Positions 25,119 through 33,717 of a stretch of DNA of 64,000 bases are shown here, piece by piece. The stretch's first letter is position 1. The number at the start of each line of letters is the position of its first letter. The notes below the pieces were generated by a model. The model was not told the DNA's origin. It did not search any database and saw only the letters and a program-made list of their open reading frames with translations. The stretch is taken from positions 124,001 through 188,000 of the forward strand of contig JAFKKG010000013.1 in assembly GCA_017305715.1 (NCBI GenBank), written 5' to 3'. The DNA is from Hyphomicrobiales bacterium (GTDB lineage Bacteria > Pseudomonadota > Alphaproteobacteria > Rhizobiales > Xanthobacteraceae). A program made the translations under genes and the position numbers.

Positions 25119-25769
25119 TCATTCCTTCCGAAAACGTCCGTATGCGATTTGTGACTTTGGGAACCCAAGCACGGATTCGGTTAGCAATGCGCAACTAGGA
25201 AATAGGCGCCGCAATTGGGCCGTCCAAATCGGTCTCGTCGAAGCCATTTGACGCCCCAAGAATCGTTCGTCCGTCCGAATCCAACGAATGATCCTCTTCT
25301 TTCGAAGGCGACTTGGCAGAAACCACCAGAAAGGCACGTTGCAATGCGCTTCAACGGGAAATAGAGGTGACGGAGTTTGTATCCAAAAAGCGTTGCCGGC
25401 AGATTTGACAAAGTTCGCAAAAAGTTTTTGCCGTCGCTCAGATCCAACATGCTCAATCACGCTGTTGCTGAACACGATATCGTACTTAGTCGGAAGCTCG
25501 CTTAACGTGCAAACATCCGCCTCTATCAATCTAAAGTGAGCTAGTTCTGAGGTGCTGAACTGAGCAAACTCACCCGGAAGATTTAGAAGGGTAATGTCGT
25601 AAGTGTCGCTACAGTCGTGCCAAAAACCCGGTGTGCCATTTAGCGAAGGCACCCCCCCAATATCTAGGATCTTTGCCCCACGAGCTGGTTTCATTATCTT
25701 CAGAAAGAGAGACATTCGCTTTTTACGAAATATCGGAACTAATTTCCATTTGAGGAGGCTGTATAACAT
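25119..25769 (-). CDS. Class I SAM-dependent methyltransferase (polysaccharide cluster)
   Basis: 216 residues. SAM motif I is GAKILDIGGVPSLNG, followed by the D/L strand YDITLLNLPGEF and the post-I motif KYDIVFSNSVIEHVG. The fold is a small Methyltransf_11-type domain. Codon use is more AT-rich than the core genome. It is the last gene of a minus-strand run that contains a radical SAM protein (9 bp gap), a polysaccharide deacetylase and a sugar transferase, so it may methylate a sugar, lipid or peptide component of the exopolysaccharide pathway. Confidence 0.8.
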   Translation of the reverse strand: MLYSLLKWKLVPIFRKKRMSLFLKIMKPARGAKILDIGGVPSLNGTPGFWHDCSDTYDITLLNLPGEFAQFSTSELAHFRLIEADVCTLSELPTKYDIVFSNSVIEHVGSERRQKLFANFVKSAGNAFWIQTPSPLFPVEAHCNVPFWWFLPSRLRKKRIIRWIRTDERFLGRQMASTRPIWTAQLRRLFPSCALLTESVLGFPKSQIAYGRFRKE

Positions 25770-25777
25770 AACGAATG

Positions 25778-26884
25778 CTATTCGGGTCGTTGTGATTTTG
25801 GACTCAACAGTACAATCGCACGACGAATATCATCTAAAATTGACCTATGAGCGGTGCACGAGGTTGCGCCCTTGGCGACTGCTATTTTCAAAGAGCATTC
25901 CCGTGAAGCTAACCGCGTTTCTCTAGCAATTGTACTTTCCCAGATGGATTTTGCACCTTGATCTCGAACGTTCCCAATCGCTTTAGCACACCCGCATACT
26001 TTAACGTCGCCACTCGGGCCAACTAAGAAGTTGCGAAGTGGGTCTCGACATTTTGCTCGCCCAAATTCTAATTCTCCCGAGAAGTGCGACACCATTCCTT
26101 CTAGGGCATCTACGCTTGTCTCTATTTTTGCTCCTTGTGCCTTTAGTTTGACAAGCTTATTTACCTCCGCCTTTAGGGCTTCAAGTTTATTGTCCTGGAT
26201 TGAAAGTTTCGCAATCTCCTCTTCGCGCCATAATCGGACGGCGTTGAAGTCGACCGCCGTCGCGCCGAGGCGTTCGGCCCAGTGAACGATTGGAGTTAGC
26301 CGGGTGGCATTCAGCCGGTGAACTGTAACCTTAATCCTAATTGGGAAATGGTTGCCGGAACGATTTCTCTCTATAACGAGCGTCCGCAAGCCTCGTTCAA
26401 TTCGCGCCAGTGACCCAGGTACACCTCGCGCAAGATCGTGAATGTCGTCGTTGGCGCCATCAATCGAAATATCAATTTTGAGGGGAGGCGCCGCAACAAG
26501 CCCTTTTACAAATTTTTCGTTTGCTAGGGACGATCCGTTCGTCGTCATGATCCAGTCAACATGGCTTGAACGACAAAATTCTATCAGCTCTAGGAAATGC
26601 GGGTAGATCGTTGGCTCCCCTCCGCTGAAATCAATGAGGAGGGGCGTAATATAATCTCTCAAGCTCTGGATCGCTTTCTTCCACTCTGCAACTGACATTT
26701 CTTCGGGGTAAGAGTTCATTCGCCAGTGCATGCAATACTGGCACTTATAATTGCATCGGTCGGTAAGTGTGCACTGAACGAACGCCGGATTGGTGAAATC
26801 CAAGCTCGTGCGGTGGAAGAAGTGTTCCCGGGCGGACTGTCCTATGCGGGCCCAGCCATGCCTTACTAGCCGTGTAGCGAGCAC
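25778..26884 (-). CDS. Radical SAM protein with SPASM/twitch-like C-terminus
   Basis: 368 residues. The [4Fe-4S]-SAM motif CNYKCQYC (CxxxCxxC, Cys 44, 48, 51) follows strand 1 FVQCTLTDR; next are DFSGGEPTIYPHFLELIEF and the substrate-side ISIDGANDDIHDLARG. The C-terminal third has CRDPLRNFLVGPSGDVKVCG with further Cys residues (CGC, REC), a SPASM/twitch-like auxiliary cluster region. Such proteins modify peptides, or sugars and lipids. It overlaps the deacetylase gene by 19 bp and precedes the methyltransferase, forming one operon on the island. Confidence 0.85.
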   Translation of the reverse strand: MLATRLVRHGWARIGQSAREHFFHRTSLDFTNPAFVQCTLTDRCNYKCQYCMHWRMNSYPEEMSVAEWKKAIQSLRDYITPLLIDFSGGEPTIYPHFLELIEFCRSSHVDWIMTTNGSSLANEKFVKGLVAAPPLKIDISIDGANDDIHDLARGVPGSLARIERGLRTLVIERNRSGNHFPIRIKVTVHRLNATRLTPIVHWAERLGATAVDFNAVRLWREEEIAKLSIQDNKLEALKAEVNKLVKLKAQGAKIETSVDALEGMVSHFSGELEFGRAKCRDPLRNFLVGPSGDVKVCGCAKAIGNVRDQGAKSIWESTIARETRLASRECSLKIAVAKGATSCTAHRSILDDIRRAIVLLSPKSQRPE

Positions 26885-27762
26885 TCATTGCCTCCCGTTT
26901 GCGCCAACTGAGCGTTCAGTTTCAAGCTTGGTTGATTGGTCCAGTCGATCATGGAATCTGCAGCGGCAATATCCACAAACGCGAAATCCCGTATTAATCG
27001 CTTAAATCGCAGAAGCGACGATTGCAGTCCTACGTACGATTTGAAAACCCGATACGGGGAGAGTTTAGGAACAGTCGGCTGACTAGCGTCGAAGTCCCGC
27101 GGATGAAAGTAGGTCATCACGTACTCCGATCTTGCCATCAACTGACGGACCAACGCGTAAGGCATAAGTCGAAAGTATCCTCCACCTGCGAAGTTTAGAT
27201 CAAACTTGCCAACGTCTGCAGGGACAACGGGAAACTCCTTCAAAGTCGCGCCCGCACATTCAACAACAACTGGCTTCCGCGCACTAAACGCAGGAAACCC
27301 GCCATGCGCGCGCCGCGACACAAAAACCGACGAGTCAATCTCGATGCCGCACTCGGCGAGTATTGAAAAAGCCCAGGCGCTTTCATGCGTAATCGAAAAA
27401 CCGGGTGATCGATAATACCGTATTTTGGATCCCGTTATATCCTGCAGGCTGGAAATAGAAGCGACCAAATCCTCCTTGAACAATTGCGGCGTTAACTGGT
27501 GAACCAGCCGATGACTATTGGAGTGTGATCCAATTTCATGTCCGGCCGCATGGATAGATCTAATCACATCAGGGTGGGTTCTTGCGATCCAGCCTAAACA
27601 AAAAAATGTCGCCTTAACGTCGGCTTCTGCCAAGCACTCAAGTATGATCGCCGCGTTTCGCGCGACGCGGGACTCGTACGCGTGCCATTGGAGTTCGTTC
27701 GCCGTTTCATCATGTTCGAGGAGATGAAACCAGTCTTCAACGTCAAAAGTTAGAATATGCAT
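26866..27762 (-). CDS. XrtA-system-type polysaccharide deacetylase
   Basis: 298 residues of the carbohydrate esterase 4 (NodB) fold. Metal site: TFDVEDWFH near the N-terminus and HSNSHRLVHQL (HxxxH); RYYRSPGFSITHESAWAF supplies the catalytic Arg/Pro loop. The C-terminal part (YVMTYFHPRDFDASQP onward) matches the DUF3473 extension that marks deacetylases of exosortase/EPS clusters. It would remove acetyl groups from a surface polysaccharide. Start ATG 27762; its 3' end overlaps the radical SAM gene. No exosortase is visible in the window, although a PEP-CTERM protein lies 3 kb away. Confidence 0.88.
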   Translation of the reverse strand: MHILTFDVEDWFHLLEHDETANELQWHAYESRVARNAAIILECLAEADVKATFFCLGWIARTHPDVIRSIHAAGHEIGSHSNSHRLVHQLTPQLFKEDLVASISSLQDITGSKIRYYRSPGFSITHESAWAFSILAECGIEIDSSVFVSRRAHGGFPAFSARKPVVVECAGATLKEFPVVPADVGKFDLNFAGGGYFRLMPYALVRQLMARSEYVMTYFHPRDFDASQPTVPKLSPYRVFKSYVGLQSSLLRFKRLIRDFAFVDIAAADSMIDWTNQPSLKLNAQLAQTGGNECSLHG

Positions 27763-27777
27763 TCGCGTGTCCCTAGA

Positions 27778-28485
27778 TCAAAGGCCTTTGCCTTGAGCAA
27801 CCCGGAGCATGCAAAGAATGATAAGTTTAAAGTCATAGAGAATCAGGCGGAAGGGCGACATTTCGTTCACCGCATTTAGGTATTTGTATTCGTCGTCTTG
27901 CTGTCCGTATCGTGGAGTACCTTTCAGCGCCTGCGACGGACCAAAAAGCCCTGCTCTCAGCAACTTGCGATGCACATTACCCTGCAGAAGGTCCCGATCA
28001 TAATGATGGGTTGCGAGTGGGCGTGGTCCAACTAAACTCATTTGGCCGAGCGCCACGTTTACGAGTTGTGGCAGCTCATCAAGGTAGAACTTCTTAAGAA
28101 GCGCTCCAAGGTAGGTGCGGCAACGTGGATCCCATTCTGCCGAGTAGGCGTGCCAATCTCCCGCTGCTGCTGCAGGTCGGTCGATATAGGCCTCCTTAAC
28201 CACGCAAAACTTGTATTTGCGAAACGTAGTCCCTCTACTAATCGCTTTGTAACTGATCAGCAGTGGGCCGCGTTGGCTCCGCATTAAGATAGACATTAGC
28301 GTATGGATGACGAACAGCGCGGCAATAAAGGGCACAGCGAGCAACAGTAGAATCACGCCGACCGCTCTATCAAAAAGAACCTTCAGCGTCGGTTCTCGAA
28401 CCGCTTTTTTCTCGAACAGATGGCCATACCGCGTCCGCGTATCTGCGGAGGGGGGCAAATGAGGAAAGGCTGGCTCGGCGCCCAT
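27778..28485 (-). CDS. Bacterial sugar transferase (undecaprenyl-phosphate hexose-1-P transferase type)
   Basis: 235 residues. One transmembrane segment (AVGVILLLLAVPFIAALFVI) precedes the cytoplasmic catalytic domain with FRKYKFCVV, LLKKFYLDELPQLVNVALGQ and the family hallmark MSLVGPRPL. Such enzymes load the first sugar phosphate onto undecaprenyl phosphate to start exopolysaccharide repeat synthesis. The protein is the short form, lacking the long multi-helix N-terminal region of WbaP/WcaJ. First gene of the minus-strand run, 15 bp ahead of the deacetylase, and divergent from the polymerase gene. Confidence 0.88.
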   Translation of the reverse strand: MGAEPAFPHLPPSADTRTRYGHLFEKKAVREPTLKVLFDRAVGVILLLLAVPFIAALFVIHTLMSILMRSQRGPLLISYKAISRGTTFRKYKFCVVKEAYIDRPAAAAGDWHAYSAEWDPRCRTYLGALLKKFYLDELPQLVNVALGQMSLVGPRPLATHHYDRDLLQGNVHRKLLRAGLFGPSQALKGTPRYGQQDDEYKYLNAVNEMSPFRLILYDFKLIILCMLRVAQGKGL

Positions 28486-28633
28486 ATCTACTCAGCACAA
28501 TTAGGCGAAGAAATAGGATGAATAAACGGTAGATTGCATTCTACTTTAGGGGGCATGTCAAGGGGAGCCCGCCTGCAGTAACGTTGAACTTGGGTCGTAC
28601 ATTCAACGGTTTTGGTAGTGAGCGGAGTAGGCA

Positions 28634-30049
28634 ATGCCAGAGCAGGGCAATTGGTTCGTTGTGTTTGCTATTCTAGGATGGCCAGTGGTCGCGTTAGGCG
28701 CCTATCTTTTCAGGCCCGCCTTGGAGGCCACAGCGTGGACAATTGTCGGCAGCCTACTCTTTCTTCCATCTAACGCCGGCATAAAGTTTGATATGGTTCC
28801 GGCTATCGACAAAAGTCTAGTATCCGCTATGTCCGCCTTTGTAGGATGTGCGATCTTAATCAAACGCCCGAAAGTCGTTCCGATCGGTCTCGGAGTTTTT
28901 CCATTTCTGATATTGCTTTACGTTCTCGGTCCTCTTTTCACCTCGCTCAGCAATGGGGACACTCTAGTTTACGGACCTGTGGTTCTTCCTGGTGTGGGAA
29001 TGTATGACGGTACATCAGCGTCCATCACGCAGTTGATCACCTTTTTTCCATTTCTTCTCGGCCAGCGATACTTTCAAGGGGATCGTGCTGTTCAGGTCAT
29101 CTTACGCGTTCTCGTGATTGCCGGCCTCATCTACTCAGTACTGATGTTGATAGAGATACGTGTGAGTCCCCAGCTGTCTCTATGGCTCTATGGTTACCTG
29201 CCTTCGACTTACGTAGCTGAGATGCGGTACGGCGGATTTCGCCCGGTAGTGTTTATGCAGAACGGTCTCGCGGCGGCGTTTTTTTTAATGACAGCGTTGA
29301 TCGCTGCTGTTGTGTTTTGGCGAGGAAGTAGTGTGTCAGGGAAAAGTACAAGAGCGGCGATTGTCGGGTACTTATTCGTCGTTCTCTTACTGTGCAAATC
29401 TGCGGGGGCAATGATCTATGCGATAGCTTGCGGTCCGATTGTTCGCTTTGCCGGCCCCCGTATGCAAACCATACTAGCCGCGCTGATAGTGATCATTTGC
29501 CTTCTGTATCCACTATTCAGGATTGCAGCATACATACCCGAGGAGAACATTCTGGGCGTCTCCTCGTTCTTCAACCAAGAGAGAGCCGAATCGTTGGGTT
29601 TTCGGTTCGAGCAAGAGAAGCAAATTATGGCGCGTACCGCTGAGAGGTTGATATTTGGCTGGGGACGGTATGGACGCAACCGCGTGTATGATGAAAACGG
29701 TAAAGATGTGAGCGTGACCGACGGTGCCTGGATTATTACTCTTAGCCAATTTGGGATTGTCGGCTTTCTGGGGCAGTTCGGATTACTTGGACTTCCAGTT
29801 TTCTGGGCTTTCCGAGCTATCAAGCGAGATCAAGTTCGCGGAGAAGAGCAGCTACCTTTGGCCGGATTAGCATTGATTGTATCTATCAGTTTGATGGAGC
29901 AGATTCCGAACGCTTCGATTAGTTCCTGGACGTGGCTCTTATCGGGAGTCTTGTTAGGTCGATCTCAGCGGCTTCTAAGGCGACGTTTTTCGTCGACCTC
30001 AGCGATCCGTGCTGCACATATCAATCGATCCCTTCACCAAACCGGGTGA
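28634..30049 (+). CDS. O-antigen ligase / Wzy-like polysaccharide polymerase
   Basis: 471 residues with ten or more membrane helices (GWPVVALGAYLF, FPFLILLYVLGPLFTSL, VILRVLVIAGLIYSVLMLIE, AAIVGYLFVVLLLCKSAGAM and others) and one larger loop around residues 305-365 (EERAE-type region then FGWGRYGRNRVYDENGKDVS, TDGAWIITLSQFGIVGFLG). This layout is that of the O-antigen ligase/polymerase superfamily. It starts 148 bp from the divergent sugar transferase, so one regulatory region serves both arms of the cluster. AT-rich codons fit acquisition with the island. Confidence 0.78.
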   Translation: MPEQGNWFVVFAILGWPVVALGAYLFRPALEATAWTIVGSLLFLPSNAGIKFDMVPAIDKSLVSAMSAFVGCAILIKRPKVVPIGLGVFPFLILLYVLGPLFTSLSNGDTLVYGPVVLPGVGMYDGTSASITQLITFFPFLLGQRYFQGDRAVQVILRVLVIAGLIYSVLMLIEIRVSPQLSLWLYGYLPSTYVAEMRYGGFRPVVFMQNGLAAAFFLMTALIAAVVFWRGSSVSGKSTRAAIVGYLFVVLLLCKSAGAMIYAIACGPIVRFAGPRMQTILAALIVIICLLYPLFRIAAYIPEENILGVSSFFNQERAESLGFRFEQEKQIMARTAERLIFGWGRYGRNRVYDENGKDVSVTDGAWIITLSQFGIVGFLGQFGLLGLPVFWAFRAIKRDQVRGEEQLPLAGLALIVSISLMEQIPNASISSWTWLLSGVLLGRSQRLLRRRFSSTSAIRAAHINRSLHQTG

Positions 30050-30133
30050 TAGCTTCGATTGTGCAAACTGTCGATTGTCGGATCCAGTTATGGTTGCCTA
30101 TCGTGGGTAACGAGACTCCCGACTAGCATTTTT

Positions 30134-30207
30134 TGGAACGGGGGCGCGGAGTGGAACCCGGCACTTTTGACCGGGAGGTTAATGCTCGACCGTTGAGCTA
30201 CCGCCCG
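30134..30207 (-). pseudogene. Degenerate tRNA-Gly(CCC)-like sequence
   Basis: On the minus strand, CGGGCGG is followed by TA and the D-arm GCTCAACGGTCGAGC, an anticodon-like loop CTCCCGG (CCC), a T-loop GTTCCAC and a terminal CCA at 30134-30136, in the normal 74-nt span. The acceptor, anticodon and T stems carry several mismatches, so folding is doubtful. Looks like a relic or an element-borne divergent tRNA. The rest of 30050-30429 holds no visible gene. Confidence 0.45.
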
Positions 30208-30429
30208 CGAACAAGGCCGCCGAGCGGAATATGATCGCCTGACGGCTTTGCTGGTATGGGCCCGGACTGGTTGGGGAAATTGTCCGGTGCGCGATCAATA
30301 GGCGATCTGAGCGGTGCCGCAACGATGGCCGCAAATTAAGCCTGATGGCGCCGCTGCGGGTTAATTTGGAACCGCAAAAAGGCTGCCGGCAAGGGCGGTC
30401 TCTTTGCATTCTCAAAATTTGGATTTTGA

Positions 30430-31023
30430 TCAGGCTGCGAGGGCTGCAGTCTGGTTACGACGGCGATAAGCCATGAAGCCTACGCCAGCAAAGCCAAGGA
30501 TCATCATGGCCCAGGTCGATGGCTCGGGGATGGCTCCTGCTACAGTGACGCCATCGCTGAAGGTAACTCTATAGTCACCGGAAGCGGAACTGTTGGTGGC
30601 GGTGCGGGCGTCAGCTTCCGATCCGTAATGGCAACAGCTCGCAACAGCTAAAATGTAGTTTCCAGCCGCCAGATTCACAGCGAGGAAGGAGTCTAAACCA
30701 GAAATGCTGCCATCAAAGACACCGCCGTGATCGTCGTTTGTACCGAGCAGGGCGCCGGTTAGATTTCCAATCTGCGAGCCGTCGTCAACAAAGAGCTGAA
30801 TCCAAGAATCAGCTATTCCGTGCCCGGTCGGGCCACCAGTCCAACCGCTTGCTAAGATATCAATAGAGAGATTTCCACCTGAATAGAAAAAATTCACATA
30901 GTCCCAGCCAATGTTGGCTGATACGGAACGGTCGACCACCGCTGCGGCGTGAGCGTTTCCGGAAAACGTTGCCGCTGTCGCAAGCGTCAACCCTGTTATT
31001 AATCCAAAAATCCGCGATTTCAT
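30430..31023 (-). CDS. PEP-CTERM sorting-domain protein
   Basis: 197 residues. An N-terminal signal peptide ([23 protein letters not shown]) precedes a secreted, Ser/Gly-rich domain with no Lys-rich or catalytic pattern ([30 protein letters not shown]). The end is a classic PEP-CTERM signal: [20 protein letters not shown], then YRRR. Such proteins are recognised by an exosortase and linked to exopolysaccharide. None is encoded in the window, so processing depends on a gene elsewhere. It lies beside an exopolysaccharide cluster on the island. Confidence 0.9.
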   Translation of the reverse strand: MKSRIFGLITGLTLATAATFSGNAHAAAVVDRSVSANIGWDYVNFFYSGGNLSIDILASGWTGGPTGHGIADSWIQLFVDDGSQIGNLTGALLGTNDDHGGVFDGSISGLDSFLAVNLAAGNYILAVASCCHYGSEADARTATNSSASGDYRVTFSDGVTVAGAIPEPSTWAMMILGFAGVGFMAYRRRNQTAALAA

Positions 31024-31540
31024 TTAAGCCCCCTTTTTAATATTGTTAGTCATGTCTGAATAGCTGTCCCATTATTTGACCACAATGCGGAACTCACTGG
31101 ATAAACGTGCGGCACCCGGTCACACCCAAAAAGGGTGACATTGCTATTGATGTAGAGAAGAATTTTTTTATTCCGGATTGTGGCTTTGCCATTAGCCAGC
31201 GAAGTCAGGGGGCTTGCCGCGCTTCATTGCAAGTCCCGCTACGCGGCTCACTTGATCGCCCGGCCGACTGACGCCGCCGGCTGCAATCGGTATGATGCCA
31301 TATGGCAGACAACGAAAATGCTGAGCTTCCCTACGCTGTCCACGAGACGTTTCTCGGTGGCATGCTTGGTCGATTGGTCAGTCGCCACGAAACGCTTTTA
31401 GATGCTCTTGCGGTCGCGGCGGGGGCATCCAAAACCCGAGCGATCGTTCATGGGCAAACGATTGCTTGGCCACCATCGGGCGCGGAAGCTTAAGGGTGGA
31501 TGGCTATTGCATTCGCACCAGCAGACCGTCGAGCGCTAGA

Positions 31541-31648
31541 TGTGGTCTTTCAGGAGGTTGTCCATCCGACCCGAACCGAGGAAGCTGAGGTTGCGAAGCT
31601 TCAGTATTCCAGGGAGGACCGGATGGGCAACCTCCTGAAAGACCACAC
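31541..31648. mobile_element. MITE-like element with 28-bp terminal inverted repeats
   Basis: Arm 31541-31568 (begins TGTGGTCTTTCAGGAGG) and arm 31620-31647 are inverted with one mismatch, around 51 bp. The 5-bp CTAGA lies on both sides (31536-31540 and 31649-31653), compatible with a target duplication. No transposase is encoded, so it would be mobilised in trans. Confidence 0.6.
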
Positions 31649-31679
31649 CTAGAGCGCGCCAACCGCGGACCCTCGTCGG

Positions 31680-31808
31680 GCACGGTGGTCGATCTCTCGC
31701 CGAAACTGAACCGTGAAAAGTGGGAGCGCGAAAATCTCTGGGTGCCATCGAATGCAGACCTGGACGCGATAGCCAATGACATCTGGAAGCGCAAATTTGC
31801 CTCAGCCT
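31680..31808 (+). pseudogene. Orphan coding fragment
   Basis: A plus-strand frame reads GTVVDLSPKLNREKWERENL followed by WVPSNADLDAIANDIWKRKF, natural-looking and highly charged, with no start. It is cut on the left by the MITE-like element and on the right by integrase debris. The family is not recognised. Confidence 0.35.
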
Positions 31809-31828
31809 CGATGGTGGCGCGGGCCTCA

Positions 31829-32230
31829 AGCGTGAGCACCGCCGCCTCGGCAAGTTGAATGTCGCGACCGCGATAGTGCGCATCGAGAATAGCCTCGACG
31901 TCTTTCAACGAGTGGCCGGTGACGGCCGCGATCTGAGGCACGCTAGTCTAGCGCCGGCGATGGCGAGCCGGACGACAGCCGTGCCCCCGCAGGTCGTGAA
32001 ACGTCAGGCCCGTGACGCCAGCACGATCGCAGGCCTTTCCCCGAAAGCCATCTGACGTCCAGGGACGCCCGAACGTTTTCGTCAGGATCAGCGGCCAGAG
32101 CGGCACTGTGGGTCGAGAAGGGCCCTCAAGGGCCCGCCGGCGGGCATCGCAACACGCTGGCGGCTCTTGGATTGGCGAAGGCGAATATAAGGGCTCGACG
32201 CGCCAAACAGGTGAGCCCTTAGAAAAAAGC
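31829..32230 (-). pseudogene. Tyrosine integrase remnant (frameshifted)
   Basis: Minus-strand pieces in different frames spell the catalytic end of a phage-type integrase: PLILTKTFGRPWTSDGFR, AGVTGLTFHDLRG (with the HxxR box), a shifted TAVVRLAIAGA, then VPQIAAVTGHSLKDVEAILD followed by AHYRGRDIQLAEAAVL. Reading needs shifts near 32000 (one extra base after the HDLRG codons), near 31945 (about five extra bases, ACTAG) and near 32120. The catalytic Tyr is in AHYRGRD. The N-terminal half is missing. It is nearly identical in its last 90 bp to the remnant at 41060-41215. Confidence 0.75.
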
Positions 32231-32332
32231 GGCGGCGATTGACATCCGTCACACCTGATCGCAGCAAAGCGTCTGGTCGGCCCCGTGGCGGGACAAGAAA
32301 GAGATCTTTTGATTTGGATCAAGTATGTCTAG

Positions 32333-32782
32333 TCATTCAGTTGGAAGCGGCACCGCACCAATAGTCCGGCGATTCGTCTCAAGAAACTCAGAATAGCGGC
32401 GGATTTCTTCTGTGCCACCTTCGCAAATTCTTTCTCGGAGGGCACGGTGTTGCTTCAATGTTCCTTCAAGAATCAAAGAAATGTTTCCTGTTGGGCTATC
32501 AACGCCGATCACTAATTCAAACAACTGCTTGTATCTGTTCTGTGTGGCTGGGTTGCTCACCCACCAAGTAAGTCGGCCGTTCACAATCTTCCAGCGAGTA
32601 AAATGGCGGGCTGCGTTTCCCATGACAGAGACAAAAGCTTCATGGTCATTTGCCGGGCACTCAAGCGCGACAGGATAAAACTTGTTGCTGTCTGCCTCCG
32701 CAAATGCCTTGAAATTAGTTGCTAGAGCAATTGCGAGTATTGAAACCGCGACTATTTTGTGAAGAAAAGAGGACGTCGTCAT
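32333..32782 (-). CDS. Secreted hypothetical protein
   Basis: 149 residues from ATG 32782: a signal peptide (SFLHKIVAVSILAIALATNF, cut after KAFAE) and a small mature domain (FYPVALECPANDHEAFVSVM, WKIVNGRLTWWVSNPATQNR). Two Cys residues could pair. No family recognised. An in-frame extension to 32938 would overlap the next gene and hide the signal peptide, so the shorter start is preferred. It is the last gene of the unrecognised minus-strand cluster on the right half of the island. Confidence 0.55.
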   Translation of the reverse strand: MTTSSFLHKIVAVSILAIALATNFKAFAEADSNKFYPVALECPANDHEAFVSVMGNAARHFTRWKIVNGRLTWWVSNPATQNRYKQLFELVIGVDSPTGNISLILEGTLKQHRALRERICEGGTEEIRRYSEFLETNRRTIGAVPLPTE

Positions 32783-32934
32783 TTCAAATTGTTGGGCCTG
32801 AATAATCGCTAGGTCGTCGCTAAGTGATGTTTGGAATACCGGTGTCCCTTTTACGGAATCGGCGAACCCGGCGCACGCTGCTTCAGCATCAGCGCTGCTC
32901 CCGCGGCATTTGCGCGATCCCGAGGCATGGCCCC

Positions 32935-33660
32935 TCACGGAGAATGCTCCGACCGCTGCAGTTTCTTTAGATGTCCGGTTAGTATCTTTACGAGTTCGGG
33001 GTCGATGGCGCTGGCCCCGCGGCGCCGCTTTTGCGCGTCAGCGATCGTGTAGCGGCCGTTGTCCCGCGCTTTGATCTTGCCGCGATGGAACGAGATGATC
33101 CTGACGAAGGGATCTCCTAGATCCTCGGCGATCATCTCGTCGGCCAGCGCTTCGGCGGCTTCCCAGCTCGATGCGCGTCTGAGCACGTCGAGCAGCAGCA
33201 TCCGCGTGTCGATCGAGGTGATGGGGCGCCCTGCGAGTTGTGCGGCGGCCCTGAGACGCAATGCAGCCGCTCGGTCCGGCTGGTTCCTGTCATCGGCGAT
33301 CCAGGCAGCGCATAACGTATCAAGGAATGCCGCCATCCGGTCGCCGTCATGGGCGTGCCCGGCGGCCCTGACCAAAAAGCGGTGCGCGGCCGGGTCGAAT
33401 GTCGGGTCCGCGGAAGCAGCTCGAAATTCCGGCGTCTGCATAAACCTCTTCGCCTTCGCATCGCCCCGTTCGATGTCGGGGGCTATATAGCCGCAGAAAG
33501 GGCATTCCAGCAGCCAGAAGTCGATGGTCGAGCGCCCCATGCCGCCCTCACGCTGGTCGAGGTCCCGCGAGCCAAAGGAGTTGGTGCTTAACAACACGGT
33601 TTGCTTGGACTTCTTGCCGCAGCAATAGCATCGCAGCTTTCTTTCTTCATAGTCCGTCAT
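32935..33660 (-). CDS. Hypothetical protein with zinc-ribbon-like Cys pairs
   Basis: 241 residues. Two Cys pairs near the N-terminus (LRCYCCGKKSKQ and LLECPFCGYIAPD) form a likely zinc ribbon. The remainder is helical, TPR-like in feel (DRAAALRLRAAAQLAGRPIT, RRASSWEAAEALADEMIAED). It resembles no family I can name. ATG 33660 is preferred; 13 further codons are open. A truncated, decayed copy of its last third lies at 39431-39760. It shares strand and spacing with the TPR and secreted genes upstream. Confidence 0.65.
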   Translation of the reverse strand: MTDYEERKLRCYCCGKKSKQTVLLSTNSFGSRDLDQREGGMGRSTIDFWLLECPFCGYIAPDIERGDAKAKRFMQTPEFRAASADPTFDPAAHRFLVRAAGHAHDGDRMAAFLDTLCAAWIADDRNQPDRAAALRLRAAAQLAGRPITSIDTRMLLLDVLRRASSWEAAEALADEMIAEDLGDPFVRIISFHRGKIKARDNGRYTIADAQKRRRGASAIDPELVKILTGHLKKLQRSEHSP

Positions 33661-33717
33661 CTGATCATCACCTGACCTTCGAAAGCCTGTCCCTGTCATC
33701 TCGTCCGCGAGCTAGCT

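Noticed and set aside
24829-25251. A 140-codon frame on the plus strand at the island's left edge
   Set aside because: It overlaps the 3' end of the supported methyltransferase gene and has unnatural composition.
31302-31493. A 63-codon frame upstream of the MITE-like element
   Set aside because: No ribosome site, no similarity recognised, and it is surrounded by decayed DNA.
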